This document shows, piece by piece, positions 53,717 through 63,156 of a stretch of DNA of 64,000 nt. Positions within the stretch are counted from its first letter, which is position 1; each line of letters starts with the position of its first letter. Both the position numbers and the translations under genes were made by a program. Below the pieces are notes generated by a model. That model made no database searches. It saw only the letters and a program-made list of their open reading frames with translations, and was not told the origin of the DNA. The stretch comes from Bradyrhizobium tropiciagri (GTDB lineage Bacteria > Pseudomonadota > Alphaproteobacteria > Rhizobiales > Xanthobacteraceae), in NCBI RefSeq assembly GCF_001189845.1, contig NZ_LFLZ01000002.1, forward strand, positions 248,001 through 312,000, read 5' to 3'.

Positions 53717-54949
53717 TCAGTGCCCGCTCAGCACCAGCGTCTGGACCGGCAGCAGCAAGGCCTGGATCCGCAGCAGGAGCGCGTGCACGAGCCCCGTCGC
53801 GTCGACGACGTGCAAGGCAAATCCCTTGAGCGCGCCGGTTTTCGGATCGGCGATCACGTCGTGGTTGCTGGTGTAGGCGTTGACGATGCAGCTGGAGCCC
53901 GGCGTGACGCCTTCAAGCCCGCCCGCATAGAGCGGCTCCAGGAAAGTGAGGATCGAGCCCGGCTGGCGCAGGGCTTGCGGATCGAGCAGCTGCTCGCCGG
54001 AACGGAATTGGCCGGCGGCGATGTAGTCCTGCACGCCGGTGACGACGAGCGGGATGATCACCCAGGGTTTCGAGATGCAGGTCGCCTCCGCGATCATGCC
54101 GGGCCTCATGACCTGGGCCTCGATCTGGCCAAAGCCGGCCTGCAACACGCTGCGGCCTGCGTCATCGGGAATCAATACGCCGGCCGGACGCATCATCTGG
54201 TTGACGACGTCGCCGGTCCGCAACAGGAACTGCTCGACCCGTCCGTCGATGCCGGCGCGGATATAGGTCTTGTCGAGATCGACCTGCGCTTCCGCCATCG
54301 TCGCCTCCGCGCTCTCCTTCTCGGCGGGCAGCAGCGTGGAGACGCGCAAGCCCGCAGTCTCCCGCGCCGCGTTCGCGGCATCGATGCCGGCCTGTCTCTG
54401 ATCGACGACGACCTGCAGCTTCTCGATGTCGCGCTGCGGCACAATGCCCGGATTGCGGCGCTGCAGTTCGCTCTTGGTATCCAGTTCGTCCTTGGCCTGC
54501 TGCCAGGACGCCTTGGCCTCGCCGACCTGGGCGTCCGCCTTGACCACATCGGCGCGCGCGCTGGTCAGCGACGCTTCCACCTCTGCGACTTTCCGCTTCG
54601 ACGTCTCCAGCGCGGCCCGCTGCTTCGAATTGTCGAGCCTGAACAGCACATCGCCCTTCTTCACGGCAGCGCTGTAGCCGACATTCACTTCGGCGACGCG
54701 GCCGGCCACTTCGGGGAGGATCGGCACGGTACGGAAATAGATCGCCGCCGAGGTGGTGGAGGGATGATAGTAGAAGATCATCGTGATCAGCGCGATCGTC
54801 AGCATCAGGCAGCCGGTGATGCCCCATCTGAGCTCGTGCCAGACCGAAAAGAACGTGATCTCCTTGCCGAAGCGCTTGCCCTGCCGGTAGCGGCGATAGA
54901 GATAGTCCGGGAGGATGGTGACGAGGGAGCACAGCAGGAGCTCAAGCAT
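53717..54949 (-). CDS. HlyD-family membrane fusion protein
   Basis: A 410-residue protein starting at ATG 54949 (MLELLLCSLVTILPDYLYRRYRQGKRFG). There is an N-terminal membrane helix about residues 42-62 (GCLMLTIALITMIFYY), then the biotinyl-lipoyl-like motif VGYSAAVKKGDVLFRLD, a long coiled coil (residues about 95-210) and the barrel YIRAGIDGRVEQFLLRTGDVVNQM. It overlaps the DUF3302-like gene by eight bases. The pair resembles E. coli YiaV/YiaW and YibH/YibI, whose substrates are unknown. Confidence 0.85.
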   Translation of the reverse strand: MLELLLCSLVTILPDYLYRRYRQGKRFGKEITFFSVWHELRWGITGCLMLTIALITMIFYYHPSTTSAAIYFRTVPILPEVAGRVAEVNVGYSAAVKKGDVLFRLDNSKQRAALETSKRKVAEVEASLTSARADVVKADAQVGEAKASWQQAKDELDTKSELQRRNPGIVPQRDIEKLQVVVDQRQAGIDAANAARETAGLRVSTLLPAEKESAEATMAEAQVDLDKTYIRAGIDGRVEQFLLRTGDVVNQMMRPAGVLIPDDAGRSVLQAGFGQIEAQVMRPGMIAEATCISKPWVIIPLVVTGVQDYIAAGQFRSGEQLLDPQALRQPGSILTFLEPLYAGGLEGVTPGSSCIVNAYTSNHDVIADPKTGALKGFALHVVDATGLVHALLLRIQALLLPVQTLVLSGH

Positions 54950-55358
54950 GGCCCTGCCCCTCCTCTGCGGCGGCGACTTCGTCCGGCTCCGGTGGCGGCA
55001 CGGGCCGCGGCGGCGTAGCGTCGGCAATCCGCTCCACCGATCCCGCGATGGTGCGCAGCGGCGTGCTGAAGTCCGGCAGGTCGATCATCGCGAGCAGCAG
55101 GCCGGCGATCCAGAAGATGTGCATGTGGGTGAACAGCGAGATCAGGCCGAGCACGGCGACGATCTCGAACTGCAGCTTCTGCGACTTGTGCGCCATCCGC
55201 TCCGGCAGGCTGTGCAGCTTCCAGTACAGCGTGCCCACGTACAGGACAGTCACGACCAGGAAGATGCCCATCACCACCATCAGGGTGTCGTCGCCATCGG
55301 GACCCGGAACGAAGAACGGCAGATGGTGAGGTGCTGCCGGGTGCATTTGTCCGTTCAC
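54942..55358 (-). CDS. small inner-membrane protein, DUF3302-like partner of HlyD
   Basis: A 138-residue protein with two or three membrane segments (TLMVVMGIFLVVTVLYVGTLYW; LQFEIVAVLGLISLFTHMHIFWIAGLLLAMI) and a Pro/Glu-rich C-terminus. GTG 55358 follows GGAGGGACGATC, better than the frame start at 55421. It matches the YiaW/YibI partner type by topology and by coupling to an HlyD gene. Confidence 0.7.
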   Translation of the reverse strand: MNGQMHPAAPHHLPFFVPGPDGDDTLMVVMGIFLVVTVLYVGTLYWKLHSLPERMAHKSQKLQFEIVAVLGLISLFTHMHIFWIAGLLLAMIDLPDFSTPLRTIAGSVERIADATPPRPVPPPEPDEVAAAEEGQGHA

Positions 55359-55482
55359 GATCGTCCCTCCAACCCGAAGAGCGAGGGCCATGCGTGGGCC
55401 CGTGGAGGTATGGTTCCCCAATGCTGGCGCTTTATCAAGGACCGTAGTTCCACGGGTAGATCAGTTGCACGTCCGGGTATGG

Positions 55483-55939
55483 CTACTTCGCGCGCCGGAA
55501 GATGGTCGCTGCCACTCCACCACCCGATGCGTGCGGGTCTGTGAAGCACAGCTCATCCCCGGCGATGACAAACGCTCGCTTGTTGTGCTTTCCGTCCCAA
55601 TTCGGAAATGTTTGCGCGCTCGACCTGAAACGTGAAGCTCCTGTCCGCCTCGTCGACGACGTAAGTGCCGAAATGAGCCAGGCTTCCTGCTACGACTGCC
55701 TCATTCTCATCTGCGGTACCCATGCAACGGTTACCGGACGCGAATTTGGGTAGGTCAGCCGCAATAAAGATGATCGAATATCGTCCGTTCGCATCAAACA
55801 CCAGCGAGCCTTTTGCATTTGGGCCATAGGCATCGGACTTCTTGCCGTCCCGCTCGGTTACAACGGAAACGAGGGTCCATGTGCCTATCAGGTTCTTAGC
55901 GTCGTCACTGACCGCGCGGTTGGACTCAGGCGTGACCAT
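55483..55939 (-). pseudogene. lipocalin-like domain protein, frameshifted near its C-terminus
   Basis: It reads from ATG 55939 with NLIGTWTLVSVVTERDGKKSDAYGPNAKGSLVFDANGRYS and LAHFGTYVVDEADRSFTFQVE, the lipocalin_5-like pattern. Around 55610-55625 the frame is lost by one extra base (an A-run in GCAAACATTT is a good candidate). The next frame continues as NWDGKHNKRAFVIAGDELCFTDPHASGGG and ends at 55483 with the family's usual tail. Repaired length is about 151 residues. Members probably bind small hydrophobic ligands. Confidence 0.78.
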
Positions 55940-55944
55940 GATCG

Positions 55945-56937
55945 CTATTCTCCTTTTCGTCCGCCGAGGGCCCTGTTGAGGGCAGAACCTCGCGCGGCAA
56001 CGATGGCACGGATGATTTCAGGGGTCAGATAGATTGGCAACTGAACGAGAGCGAAGTAGAGCCATGTCAGCTCGGGCAGAGATGATCCATACTGGGCGGC
56101 AGCCATAAGTCCGACGTTGCGATGTCCGGTCGCAAAACCCGTTATGAAAGCTTCGTCCGCGCCCATGCCTCGAAGCACAACCATGGCGATCCCCAGACTG
56201 CCGAGCGCGACAATGAAAGCGATTGCGGACAGGCCGAGCAGCAGGAGCGGTTCGCGGAATATCCTGACGACGACGCCATCGAACATGGCGAGACCGAACA
56301 GTGCAAAGACCAGCAAGTTGATGCCGGCGAGTTCGTGGCGATACGCCTCGAGACGCGCGCGTCCGAGCCACAGTCTCAGACCGGCCGCGGCTAGTGCCGA
56401 TCCGCCGACCATGACGAACAGGTTGCGGCCGAGGACGAAGCTATCGACGGGAACGGCTGTCCCGGCAACCCAGCTTACGAGAAAAGGCGCGGTGAACGGC
56501 TGGATGGACATCGTGGTCAGCAAGACCAGGACCGGGAAAGTCACCTCTATGCCGAGCACCACCGCCACCGCCGGGGTGGCCATGATCGGTGCGGCTCCGG
56601 CCTGCAAGCTCAACGCCAGAACGAACCCGGGATCGAACCGGTCTCGACCGACCACGTTCAAGATCGCCCAGAACAGGGCCGGAATGACCAGCATCACCCA
56701 GCCGGTCGCGGTCAGCAGTCGGAGAGGCCGTGTGAGCTCTTGCCTTGCATGGCTCAGATCAAGCCGGGCAAACGCATTGACGAGAAATACCGCGATCATC
56801 AACGGCAGCCCCGGCCTGAGCGCGACACCCAATCCCGGAAAAATCACGGGAACGAACGCAGCGACGCACAGCGCGATGCTCATTCCCCTCGCGCCTTGCA
56901 TCCCCACAACAGACAGCAGGGTTCGCAGCCTGCACAT
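55945..56937 (-). CDS. bile-acid:sodium symporter (BASS)-like transporter
   Basis: A 330-residue membrane protein with about ten helices. ATG 56937 is placed right after GGGGAGAGGGTGG. It has GRDRFDPGFVLALSLQAGAAPIMATPAVAVVLG in the middle and a C-terminal EAFITGFATGHRNVGLMAAAQYGSSLPE; the GHRNVGL segment recalls the second core helix of BASS proteins. Substrate unknown. It begins 36 bases after the stop of the LuxR-type gene on the same strand. Confidence 0.72.
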   Translation of the reverse strand: MCRLRTLLSVVGMQGARGMSIALCVAAFVPVIFPGLGVALRPGLPLMIAVFLVNAFARLDLSHARQELTRPLRLLTATGWVMLVIPALFWAILNVVGRDRFDPGFVLALSLQAGAAPIMATPAVAVVLGIEVTFPVLVLLTTMSIQPFTAPFLVSWVAGTAVPVDSFVLGRNLFVMVGGSALAAAGLRLWLGRARLEAYRHELAGINLLVFALFGLAMFDGVVVRIFREPLLLLGLSAIAFIVALGSLGIAMVVLRGMGADEAFITGFATGHRNVGLMAAAQYGSSLPELTWLYFALVQLPIYLTPEIIRAIVAARGSALNRALGGRKGE

Positions 56938-56972
56938 CCACCCTCTCCCCTGGCAAGACGTTATCGGCAGCA

Positions 56973-58163
56973 CTAGTCGGGAGGTCGGGTTTTCAACGAG
57001 GGCGGTCCAGCTTCGGACGAATGCATGACGGGCGGCAAGAACTGGGCCGCGAGACGCATCAAGTCGGATTGGCGCGAAGTCCCGGTCTTCTCGAACACTT
57101 TGGCAATATGGGTCCGAACGGTGGTCATTGCTGTCCCCATGGTCCTTGCCGTCTCCGCCGGCGTCCGGCCGGCGAGCAGCGAGCCGAGCACGCGCGTCTC
57201 TGCGGACGTCAAACCAAACAGCGATGCCAACGACTCCGCGGGGATCGCAGTGCGCATTTCCGACGTAACGAACAGAGCCGCGCTCGCGCGTAACGCGATG
57301 CGTTTGCCTCGATTGCCGCCGGCTAGTGGCAGCACGTGAATCAGAGCGGGCGAGCCATCGGCCCGCGGCGCCGGCAGACCGATTCCGAGCTTGCCAACGG
57401 CAGCCTCATTGGCCGCAGCAGTTGCGACGGCGGTTCGAAGTGCAGCTGATGTTTGCGGCGATCCGGTTCGCAGCTCGCCTCGATGGGAGCTGATCGGCGA
57501 GCCGGATTTGAGCATCGTCTCCGCCGCACGATTGGCATGGACGATTTTTGTCTCATCATCGAGAAGAACGATACCGGCCTGGAAGAGATCAAGTGAAGCC
57601 CGCAGCGTTTCGGCTTCGATCGCCTGCTATTTTGAGCACATCGCTGATCGTCACTGCGCGCCGAATGTGCGGCGCCAGCAGTCTCATGATCGCCAGATCG
57701 CGCTCGGTTATTTTACCGAGCTCTTGTGACGCCACACCCCGAAGGCGCCGATCCGGCTGGGCTGGCGCAGCGGTGTCATCTGGATGGTGTCGATGAAGCC
57801 CAGCGGCTCAGCCCATTCGCGATAGTAGCGCGACTGAACGAACTGCTCCGGAATATCGCGCAGAGCTGTCAGCGGCTCATCGATCGGCCGTTCGTGGAGG
57901 TCGGCGACGCCATCCCAAAGTCCGGCGAGCTCGGTGGCACAGATTTGGATCTTCTCGAGCCACTCAGGCTCGTAGTTCCAGTGTTCGCGAATGAGCGAGG
58001 AAAGTGAGTTGAGGTCATGAGCCCCAATGATCCCGGCAGCACAATTTGTTGCCTGGCATACTTCGCGAATGGCATTTGGCCATTGTCTTGGATCGATGGC
58101 GCAATCGTAGATGGCGCCGACAACGTGTGAAAACTCGGTGATGGAAGCAATGTCTTCGCGCAA
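56973..58163 (-). pseudogene. LuxR-family transcriptional regulator, broken by two single-base indels
   Basis: Three frames together give one regulator of about 396 residues. Part 1, from TTG 58163 after GGGAG, reads EDIASITEFSHVVGAIYDCAIDPRQWP to FGVWRHKSS near 57712. Part 2 reads KITERDLAIMRLLAPHIRRAVTISDVLK to about 57630. Part 3 reads AIEAETLRASLDLFQAGIVLLDDETKIVHANRAAETML to the helix-turn-helix FGLTSAETRVLGSLLAGRTPAETARTMGTAMTTVRTHIAKVF. A missing G near 57712-57720 and an extra A near 57626-57632 explain both breaks. The PAS-like centre and C-terminal LuxR domain are otherwise intact. Confidence 0.82.
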
Positions 58164-58535
58164 TGCCGACTCCCAAACTAAGCGGGCTCTCCGAATCAAA
58201 TCTTTTGAGCGTTCGGCTCTCTATTGGGCCCAATTCAGCGGTGGATCGCGAAATTGCACGTCCACACCATTTTGCTGAAGGCCTCATCAACTTGAATGAT
58301 GCCACAGCGTCGCGACCAGGCACAATGGCTCACATACGGCGCGGGAGCCGCGGTGACGGCTTACCCGGTCCGCACGCGCGAAGATGAGACAGTAGTCCTG
58401 ACGTGAGAGGAAGTCGGGCGAGGCAACGCACTTGCCCGAACGAATACGACACCGGCGCGACTGGCATCGAGATCAGCACATCATGTCCCACAGCGGGCCA
58501 GTGTCGGAAGGAGCACCGTCGCAGGAGACACCGCA
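58164..58535. other. divergent gap between LuxR-type gene and DUF1127 gene
   Basis: About 370 bases without a supported gene. I see no strong operator or hairpin. Confidence 0.4.
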
Positions 58536-58832
58536 ATGAGCACAACGCACGCCACCACGTGGCTGGAACGAACATCCGTATCGCCCCGGCACATCGCCAG
58601 CTTCATCTCGAAATATTGGGATGACTATCTGGAGCGCCGCGAACGCAAAAGACTGTACGCCAACCTGGCCAATTTGAGTAACAGGGAGCTGACCGATATC
58701 GGCATCTCGCGCAGCGAGATCGACTACGTCGCGTCTCACCGAGGCACCGACCCGCGAGGCATCCGATCCAGCGAATGGCTGCGATATTTGCCGACGGTTG
58801 ACGGTCGGATCGAGCCCATCGACCTTGGATAG
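58536..58832 (+). CDS. DUF1127 domain protein
   Basis: A 98-residue basic protein starting ATG 58536 after AGGAGACACCGCA. The DUF1127 pattern RRERKRLYANLANLSNRELTDIGISRSEID is at residues 34-63. Alphaproteobacterial members with this Arg-rich helix influence phosphate or carbon metabolism and RNA turnover. The flanks are not conserved. Confidence 0.85.
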   Translation: MSTTHATTWLERTSVSPRHIASFISKYWDDYLERRERKRLYANLANLSNRELTDIGISRSEIDYVASHRGTDPRGIRSSEWLRYLPTVDGRIEPIDLG

Positions 58833-58959
58833 GGGCAGAACCCGAGATAGCGGCCCGGCTGAGTGACGGCTGGTTTTCTCATATCAACCGATGTCCTGGT
58901 GATCAGGGCACGGCTGGGAGGTAGGTAAAACGAACGAATTTGCCACTGAGGAGATTTCA

Positions 58960-59259
58960 ATGTCGATCGTGCAATTTACCCGATTCAAGAGCGACAAGTC
59001 CGAGGAAATGATCAAGACCGCCAAGGAGGCGAAGGCCATTTTCGAAAGACATGGTGCCGAATTCCTCCGGTTGTCGCGATTCCACACCGGCGCGTGGGCC
59101 GGGGAGTGGTTGGCTGTCACGCGCTACGCCAATTGGGAAGTGTACGGCAAGGTTCAGGAGGCGGTGTCGAAGGATCCGGCCTTTGCAGGGCTCGTCGCGC
59201 AGATGCGCACCATTGCAGAATTGACGGGCCGCAACATTGCGGTCGGCGTCGATCTCTGA
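58960..59259 (+). CDS. small protein of dimeric alpha/beta-barrel type, unknown function
   Basis: A 99-residue soluble protein with GAGGAG before ATG 58960. Its pattern (MSIVQFTRFKSDKSEEMIKTAKEAKAIFERHGAEF, GEWLAVTRYANWEVYGKVQEAV) has the alternation of a ferredoxin-like dimeric barrel, as in NIPSNAP or ABM-type proteins. Function unknown. Confidence 0.65.
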   Translation: MSIVQFTRFKSDKSEEMIKTAKEAKAIFERHGAEFLRLSRFHTGAWAGEWLAVTRYANWEVYGKVQEAVSKDPAFAGLVAQMRTIAELTGRNIAVGVDL

Positions 59260-59453
59260 TCGCCGCGGGCCGCTCCAGCAATCCAGATGCGGTGACCGGC
59301 CACGAATTATCGTGACAGTGCATTCAATGCGCCAGGCGCGAATTGGGTGTGCTGTCACTGCAATCTCGTCTTACGTCGCGAATGGACATGCCCAGACGCG
59401 TCAGTCGTTAGGCCTCGATAATTGGTCCCGTCTGTATGCAGGGGAGAATTGCC

Positions 59454-59723
59454 GTGTCAGCCCAACATTCGCAGCGCTTTCCGGGAGACCTCGACCTCAC
59501 GATGCGCGTCCTTCAAGTCGATCCTTCCTGGTATGAGGACCATTGGCTGAAGGAGCGCAAGCCGCCAGCAGCCGGCATGGTCGCCCGGAATCTTCCGACG
59601 ATCATGTCCTGCCTTCGCTTGGCTTGTGATCGTGCGGCCTCGGTCCGGCGAACTGCATCAGCGATTGTCCTCCGATCAAGAACTGATCCTGAATCGGCCG
59701 CGCCTCAGCGATATCAGCCCTGA
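59454..59723 (+). CDS. small hypothetical protein
   Basis: It starts at GTG 59454, seven bases after GGGGAG. The first 40 residues, with LTMRVLQVDPSWYEDHWLKER, resemble the N-termini of small Bradyrhizobium proteins. The second half (LACDRAASVRRTASAIVLRSR) looks random, so the gene may be truncated or frameshifted after about residue 40. The rest of the 59260-59836 gap shows nothing I can name. Confidence 0.4.
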   Translation: MSAQHSQRFPGDLDLTMRVLQVDPSWYEDHWLKERKPPAAGMVARNLPTIMSCLRLACDRAASVRRTASAIVLRSRTDPESAAPQRYQP

Positions 59724-59836
59724 GCCACGAACGGGTCGTGGCAGCCCCAAATGCCGCGACAACACGCTCCGCATGGACGCAGCCCGATTGCTGCGTCCCC
59801 CGGATGCCAACCAGCATCGCTGCGTCTCGCGTGTGC

Positions 59837-61048
59837 TCAGCGCGACGCCGTGCTGATGTTCTCGCCGAAGAACTTCCAGGTCTTGCCGTCGAACTTCGCG
59901 AGCTTGAACGTGTCGAAGGTGGAATAGTTGGTCGGCGACACCGAGACCGTGATGCCGGGAAGCAACAGCGGCAGCGAGACCTTGCTCAGGTTGGTGGCCT
60001 GCTTCAGCAGGTTCTCGCGCGTCAGCTCGTCGCCGCAGTTCTTCAGGATGATGGCGGTGAACTGCGCGGAGAGATAGCCGATCTGGTTGCTGCCATCGAT
60101 CGGATTGCCTTCGGGATACCACTGCTTCATGAAGGCGAGATAGTCCTGCACGCCCTTGTCGGAATCCCAGGCCGGATCGCCCACCACCTTGGTGGCGAGC
60201 GCCGTCATCAGCCCGGTGGATGCTTCGAGGCCCGCGGGCTCGAGCACACCGCCGATCGAGCTGGAGACCGACACGATGAAGTGCGTCGGCTTCCAGCCGA
60301 GATCGGCAACCTTGCGGATCGCCTGCGCGCCGAATTTCGGCGTCGTGATCGTCATCAGCACGTCGGCGCCCGCAGCCTTCAGATTGACGATCTGGGAATC
60401 GATCGTGGGATCGGTCACCTCGTAGCTGAGCTCCTTGACGATGAGACCGGCCTTGTCGCCGAGCGCCTCCTTGAAACCCTTGAGATAGTCCTTGCCGAAG
60501 TCGTCATTCTGATAGATCACGCCGATCTTCGCGCTCGGCAATTCCTTGAGGATGTACTTGCCATAGATCTTCGCTTCCTGCGCATAGGGCGGATAGAACG
60601 GCGTGGTCCACGGAAACTCCTTCGGATCGTTCCACTTCGAGGCGCCGGTGGAGATCAGAAGATGCGGGATCTTCTTGCCGTTCAGATATTTTTGAATCGA
60701 CGAATTGGTCGGCGTGCCGAGCGAACCGATATTGGCAAGGATCTCATCCTGCTCCACGAGCTTGCGCGTCTGCTCCACCGTCTTCGGCGGGCTATAGCCA
60801 TCGTCCATGCTCAGCAGCGTGATTTTGCGGCCGTTGATGCCGCCCTGGCTGTTGATCATCTTCCAGTAGGCGGCTTCGGCCCTGCCCTGCGTGCCATAGG
60901 CCGAGGCCGGACCACTGTAGGGCATGGTCTGCCCGATCTTGATTTCGGTATCGCTGGCGCCGGGATCGTATTTCTTGTCGGCACCAAGAACCGCCGACGT
61001 GGAAGCAAGGCTGAGCGCGGCGATCGCCGCGAGCGTGATGCAACGCAT
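59837..61048 (-). CDS. ABC transporter substrate-binding protein, branched-chain amino acid (LivJ) type
   Basis: A 403-residue periplasmic protein. ATG 61048 after GGGGAG opens the signal peptide RCITLAAIAALSLASTSAVLGA; residues encoded further upstream to 61144 are dropped. It has the Peripla_BP_6 pattern DTEIKIGQTMPYSGPASAYG, SMDDGYSPPKTVEQTRKLVEQDEI and IYQNDDFGKDYLKGFKEAL. Such orphan binding proteins are numerous in Bradyrhizobium and bind amino acids or aromatic acids. No permease gene is near. Confidence 0.9.
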   Translation of the reverse strand: MRCITLAAIAALSLASTSAVLGADKKYDPGASDTEIKIGQTMPYSGPASAYGTQGRAEAAYWKMINSQGGINGRKITLLSMDDGYSPPKTVEQTRKLVEQDEILANIGSLGTPTNSSIQKYLNGKKIPHLLISTGASKWNDPKEFPWTTPFYPPYAQEAKIYGKYILKELPSAKIGVIYQNDDFGKDYLKGFKEALGDKAGLIVKELSYEVTDPTIDSQIVNLKAAGADVLMTITTPKFGAQAIRKVADLGWKPTHFIVSVSSSIGGVLEPAGLEASTGLMTALATKVVGDPAWDSDKGVQDYLAFMKQWYPEGNPIDGSNQIGYLSAQFTAIILKNCGDELTRENLLKQATNLSKVSLPLLLPGITVSVSPTNYSTFDTFKLAKFDGKTWKFFGENISTASR

Positions 61049-61163
61049 CTTGTTCTCCCCATTCGCGCCGCTGTTTGCCGCGGCGTCCGGCGAGATAATG
61101 ATCATGCCCGCGCGAGATGTCGACCCCTCATGCCGGGCCATCAACCTGCGTTGGCGTCGAAGG

Positions 61164-61775
61164 TCACAGCCCGATCCAGCTCATCACCGCGCCGAACGAT
61201 GCCCAGAGCGTCCATCCGAGCCCGAGCAGGCAAATCAGCGCCGCCGCCATCGCGACGGTGAGCAGCAGACCGTCCTCCTGCAGATAGGCGATCGCGATCA
61301 GCACGACCACCATTCCCGGAATCACGTTGACCAGCGGCAGCGGCCAGCCTGCCGAGAAAGCCAGCAGAAACACCACCAGACCGACGAGGCGGTCGATTAC
61401 GTCGCGACGCGCATCCCAGCGCGGCCGGCTGATGCGTTCGATCGCCTGCAGCATCGGGCGGACAAAGACGGTGAACCGCTTGAAGCGCTTGAAGTCGAAC
61501 TGTCGCTTCGAGAGGAATCGCGGAAACGCCGGCGCGCTGCGGCCGAGCATCATCTCGACCGCGGGAAACAGCAGCGCCAGCGTCGCGATCGTCGCGACGC
61601 CGGGAATGATCACCAACAGCCCCAAAAGCAGCAGGAGCAGGCCGAACGACCGCTTGTCTAGGTTGCTGAGGAGCCATTCGAGATCGACGGGGCCGTCCGG
61701 TGCTTGAGCGACGAGTTCCTCAAGAAGCTGGGACGTGTGCGTGGGGGCCAATGGGGCTCCGGACGAGGGGGACAT
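61164..61775 (-). CDS. exoD: ExoD family membrane protein
   Basis: A 203-residue inner-membrane protein with four to five hydrophobic segments. The ExoD pattern is LDKRSFGLLLLLLGLLVIIPGVATIATLALLFPAVEMMLG, then RPMLQAIERISRPRWD and GWPLPLVNVIPGMVVVLIAIAYLQEDGL. In Sinorhizobium ExoD affects exopolysaccharide production and nodule invasion. Stands alone here, divergent from the next gene. Confidence 0.88.
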   Translation of the reverse strand: MSPSSGAPLAPTHTSQLLEELVAQAPDGPVDLEWLLSNLDKRSFGLLLLLLGLLVIIPGVATIATLALLFPAVEMMLGRSAPAFPRFLSKRQFDFKRFKRFTVFVRPMLQAIERISRPRWDARRDVIDRLVGLVVFLLAFSAGWPLPLVNVIPGMVVVLIAIAYLQEDGLLLTVAMAAALICLLGLGWTLWASFGAVMSWIGL

Positions 61776-61839
61776 GCCTGCAAAGTGGTCAGACTCGGCG
61801 TCATTTGCAACTGCTGGCGAAGCGGACTAGGAAGCATAG

Positions 61840-62367
61840 GTGACCAACGATTCCGATCAGGCATGGGACCGCCATGCGCCGACAAGCCCGATTCCTGCCG
61901 CTCGCCGCCGCTGGCCGTGGTTCCTGCTGGTGATCGTCGTCGCCTGCGCGGGCGCCGGGGGCGTTTACGCCTGGCCCCAGATCGCACCACTGGTTCCGTC
62001 CCTCGGCAACGCCGCGGCCAGCGACAAGGCGGCCGCAGGCGACAAGGAGACATTGCCGGATCTGCTCGCGACCCAGCAGAAGCTCGAGGATGACATCGGC
62101 GCGCTCAGCAAATCGGTGGCCGACCAGCAGGACCAGTTGAAGACCATCGTCGACCAGCTGGCGGCCCTGACCTCGAAGGTCGACGCGCTACAGCGCCCCG
62201 CTCTGGCTCCGATGCCGGCACAGGCGGTCGCCGAGCAGCCGCATGCACCGGTCGCGCAGGCCGCCCCGAAGCCACGAAAGCCGCCGGTTCGGGCGCCTGC
62301 GCCCAAACCGTCAGGTCCGATTTCGACCGGGGGTGCGCCGCTTAACGTCGCCCCCAGCGATCGCTGA
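61840..62367 (+). CDS. membrane-anchored coiled-coil protein, unknown function
   Basis: A 175-residue protein from GTG 61840 after AGGAAGCATAG. One membrane helix (WPWFLLVIVVACAGAGGVYAW) near residues 23-43 is followed by a short coiled coil (LATQQKLEDDIGALSKSVADQQDQLKTIVDQLAALTSKVDAL) and a Pro/Ala-rich tail. The layout suggests a periplasmic scaffold. Family not recognised. Confidence 0.7.
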   Translation: MTNDSDQAWDRHAPTSPIPAARRRWPWFLLVIVVACAGAGGVYAWPQIAPLVPSLGNAAASDKAAAGDKETLPDLLATQQKLEDDIGALSKSVADQQDQLKTIVDQLAALTSKVDALQRPALAPMPAQAVAEQPHAPVAQAAPKPRKPPVRAPAPKPSGPISTGGAPLNVAPSDR

Positions 62368-62434
62368 GTCGGCGTCAGCACGACGCCGTGCCGCGACATG
62401 TCGACGGCGTCGCGGCCACGTTTGCGACGGCAAT

Positions 62435-63091
62435 TTATCCGCGAGGCCGCTCCATGCCTGCCCGCTTGATCGCCGCCAGCAAGAGAGCGGTATCCGAGGA
62501 AAGGAAATCGATCAGGCGTCGGGCCGATTCAGGCGCGGCGGAGTCGCTGACAACAGCGGCCGTGAAGGTTTGGACAAGCTGAAGGTCCGGAGGCAGCAGA
62601 CCCACGACGTCGATGCCGGTCTCCTGCACCAACTCGCTGGTCGGCCCGATCGAGAGATTAGCCTTGCCCGCTCGCAGCGCTGCGGCGGCCTCGGTGCCGC
62701 GCGCCTCGAGGGTGAGCGTCACGGTGTCCGGCAGGTTCAGCTTCGGGAAGACCTTGTCGCGAAAAAACTGCCCACTGGTGCTGCTTGGCGCCACCACTTG
62801 GCCTGCGTCGATCAAGGCGTTTCTGAGCGCGGCAGCGTTGCCGATGTCGGGCTTGGGCGAGCCGGCCCGAACCGCGGCGGCGAGAGGCGCCGTCGCCAGG
62901 CCAGATTCGGATCCGGCACGAATCCGGCCGTCTTCGTTCAACCCTCGAAGTCCCTCGCGCGACAGGATCACCACGTCCGCTTTGGCGCCGTGCGCAAGCT
63001 GATGCCGGATGGTTTTCGGACCGGTGCCCTCCGACGCTCCGGATCCGGTTTCCACCTTGATGCCGGTGCTGCGCTCGAATTCAGGCAGCAC
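62435..63091 (-). CDS. ModA-like extracytoplasmic binding protein, start codon unclear
   Basis: A molybdate-binding-protein-like sequence of at least 218 residues: LPEFERSTGIKVETGSGASEG, KADVVILSREGL, GQVVAPSSTSGQFFRDKV, then TELVQETGID-like and LIDFLSSDTA. The first start codon is GTG 63091, but the frame is open further upstream and encodes RTIKVIISGGFAAVYRE, which is the first strand of the fold. No ATG, GTG or TTG and no signal peptide precede it before the dienelactone hydrolase gene. The gene may be 5'-truncated, use a rare start (ACG or ATC near 63136), or be a cytoplasmic relative. Confidence 0.7.
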   Translation of the reverse strand: MLPEFERSTGIKVETGSGASEGTGPKTIRHQLAHGAKADVVILSREGLRGLNEDGRIRAGSESGLATAPLAAAVRAGSPKPDIGNAAALRNALIDAGQVVAPSSTSGQFFRDKVFPKLNLPDTVTLTLEARGTEAAAALRAGKANLSIGPTSELVQETGIDVVGLLPPDLQLVQTFTAAVVSDSAAPESARRLIDFLSSDTALLLAAIKRAGMERPRG

Positions 63092-63156
63092 CTCGCGGTA
63101 GACCGCAGCGAAACCGCCCGAAATGATGACCTTGATCGTGCGGGCGGCCGGTCCGC

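Noticed and set aside
53486..55018. 510-codon plus-strand open frame
   Set aside because: It is antisense to the HlyD gene and the repeat element; the Arg/Gln/Asp-rich product has no domain.
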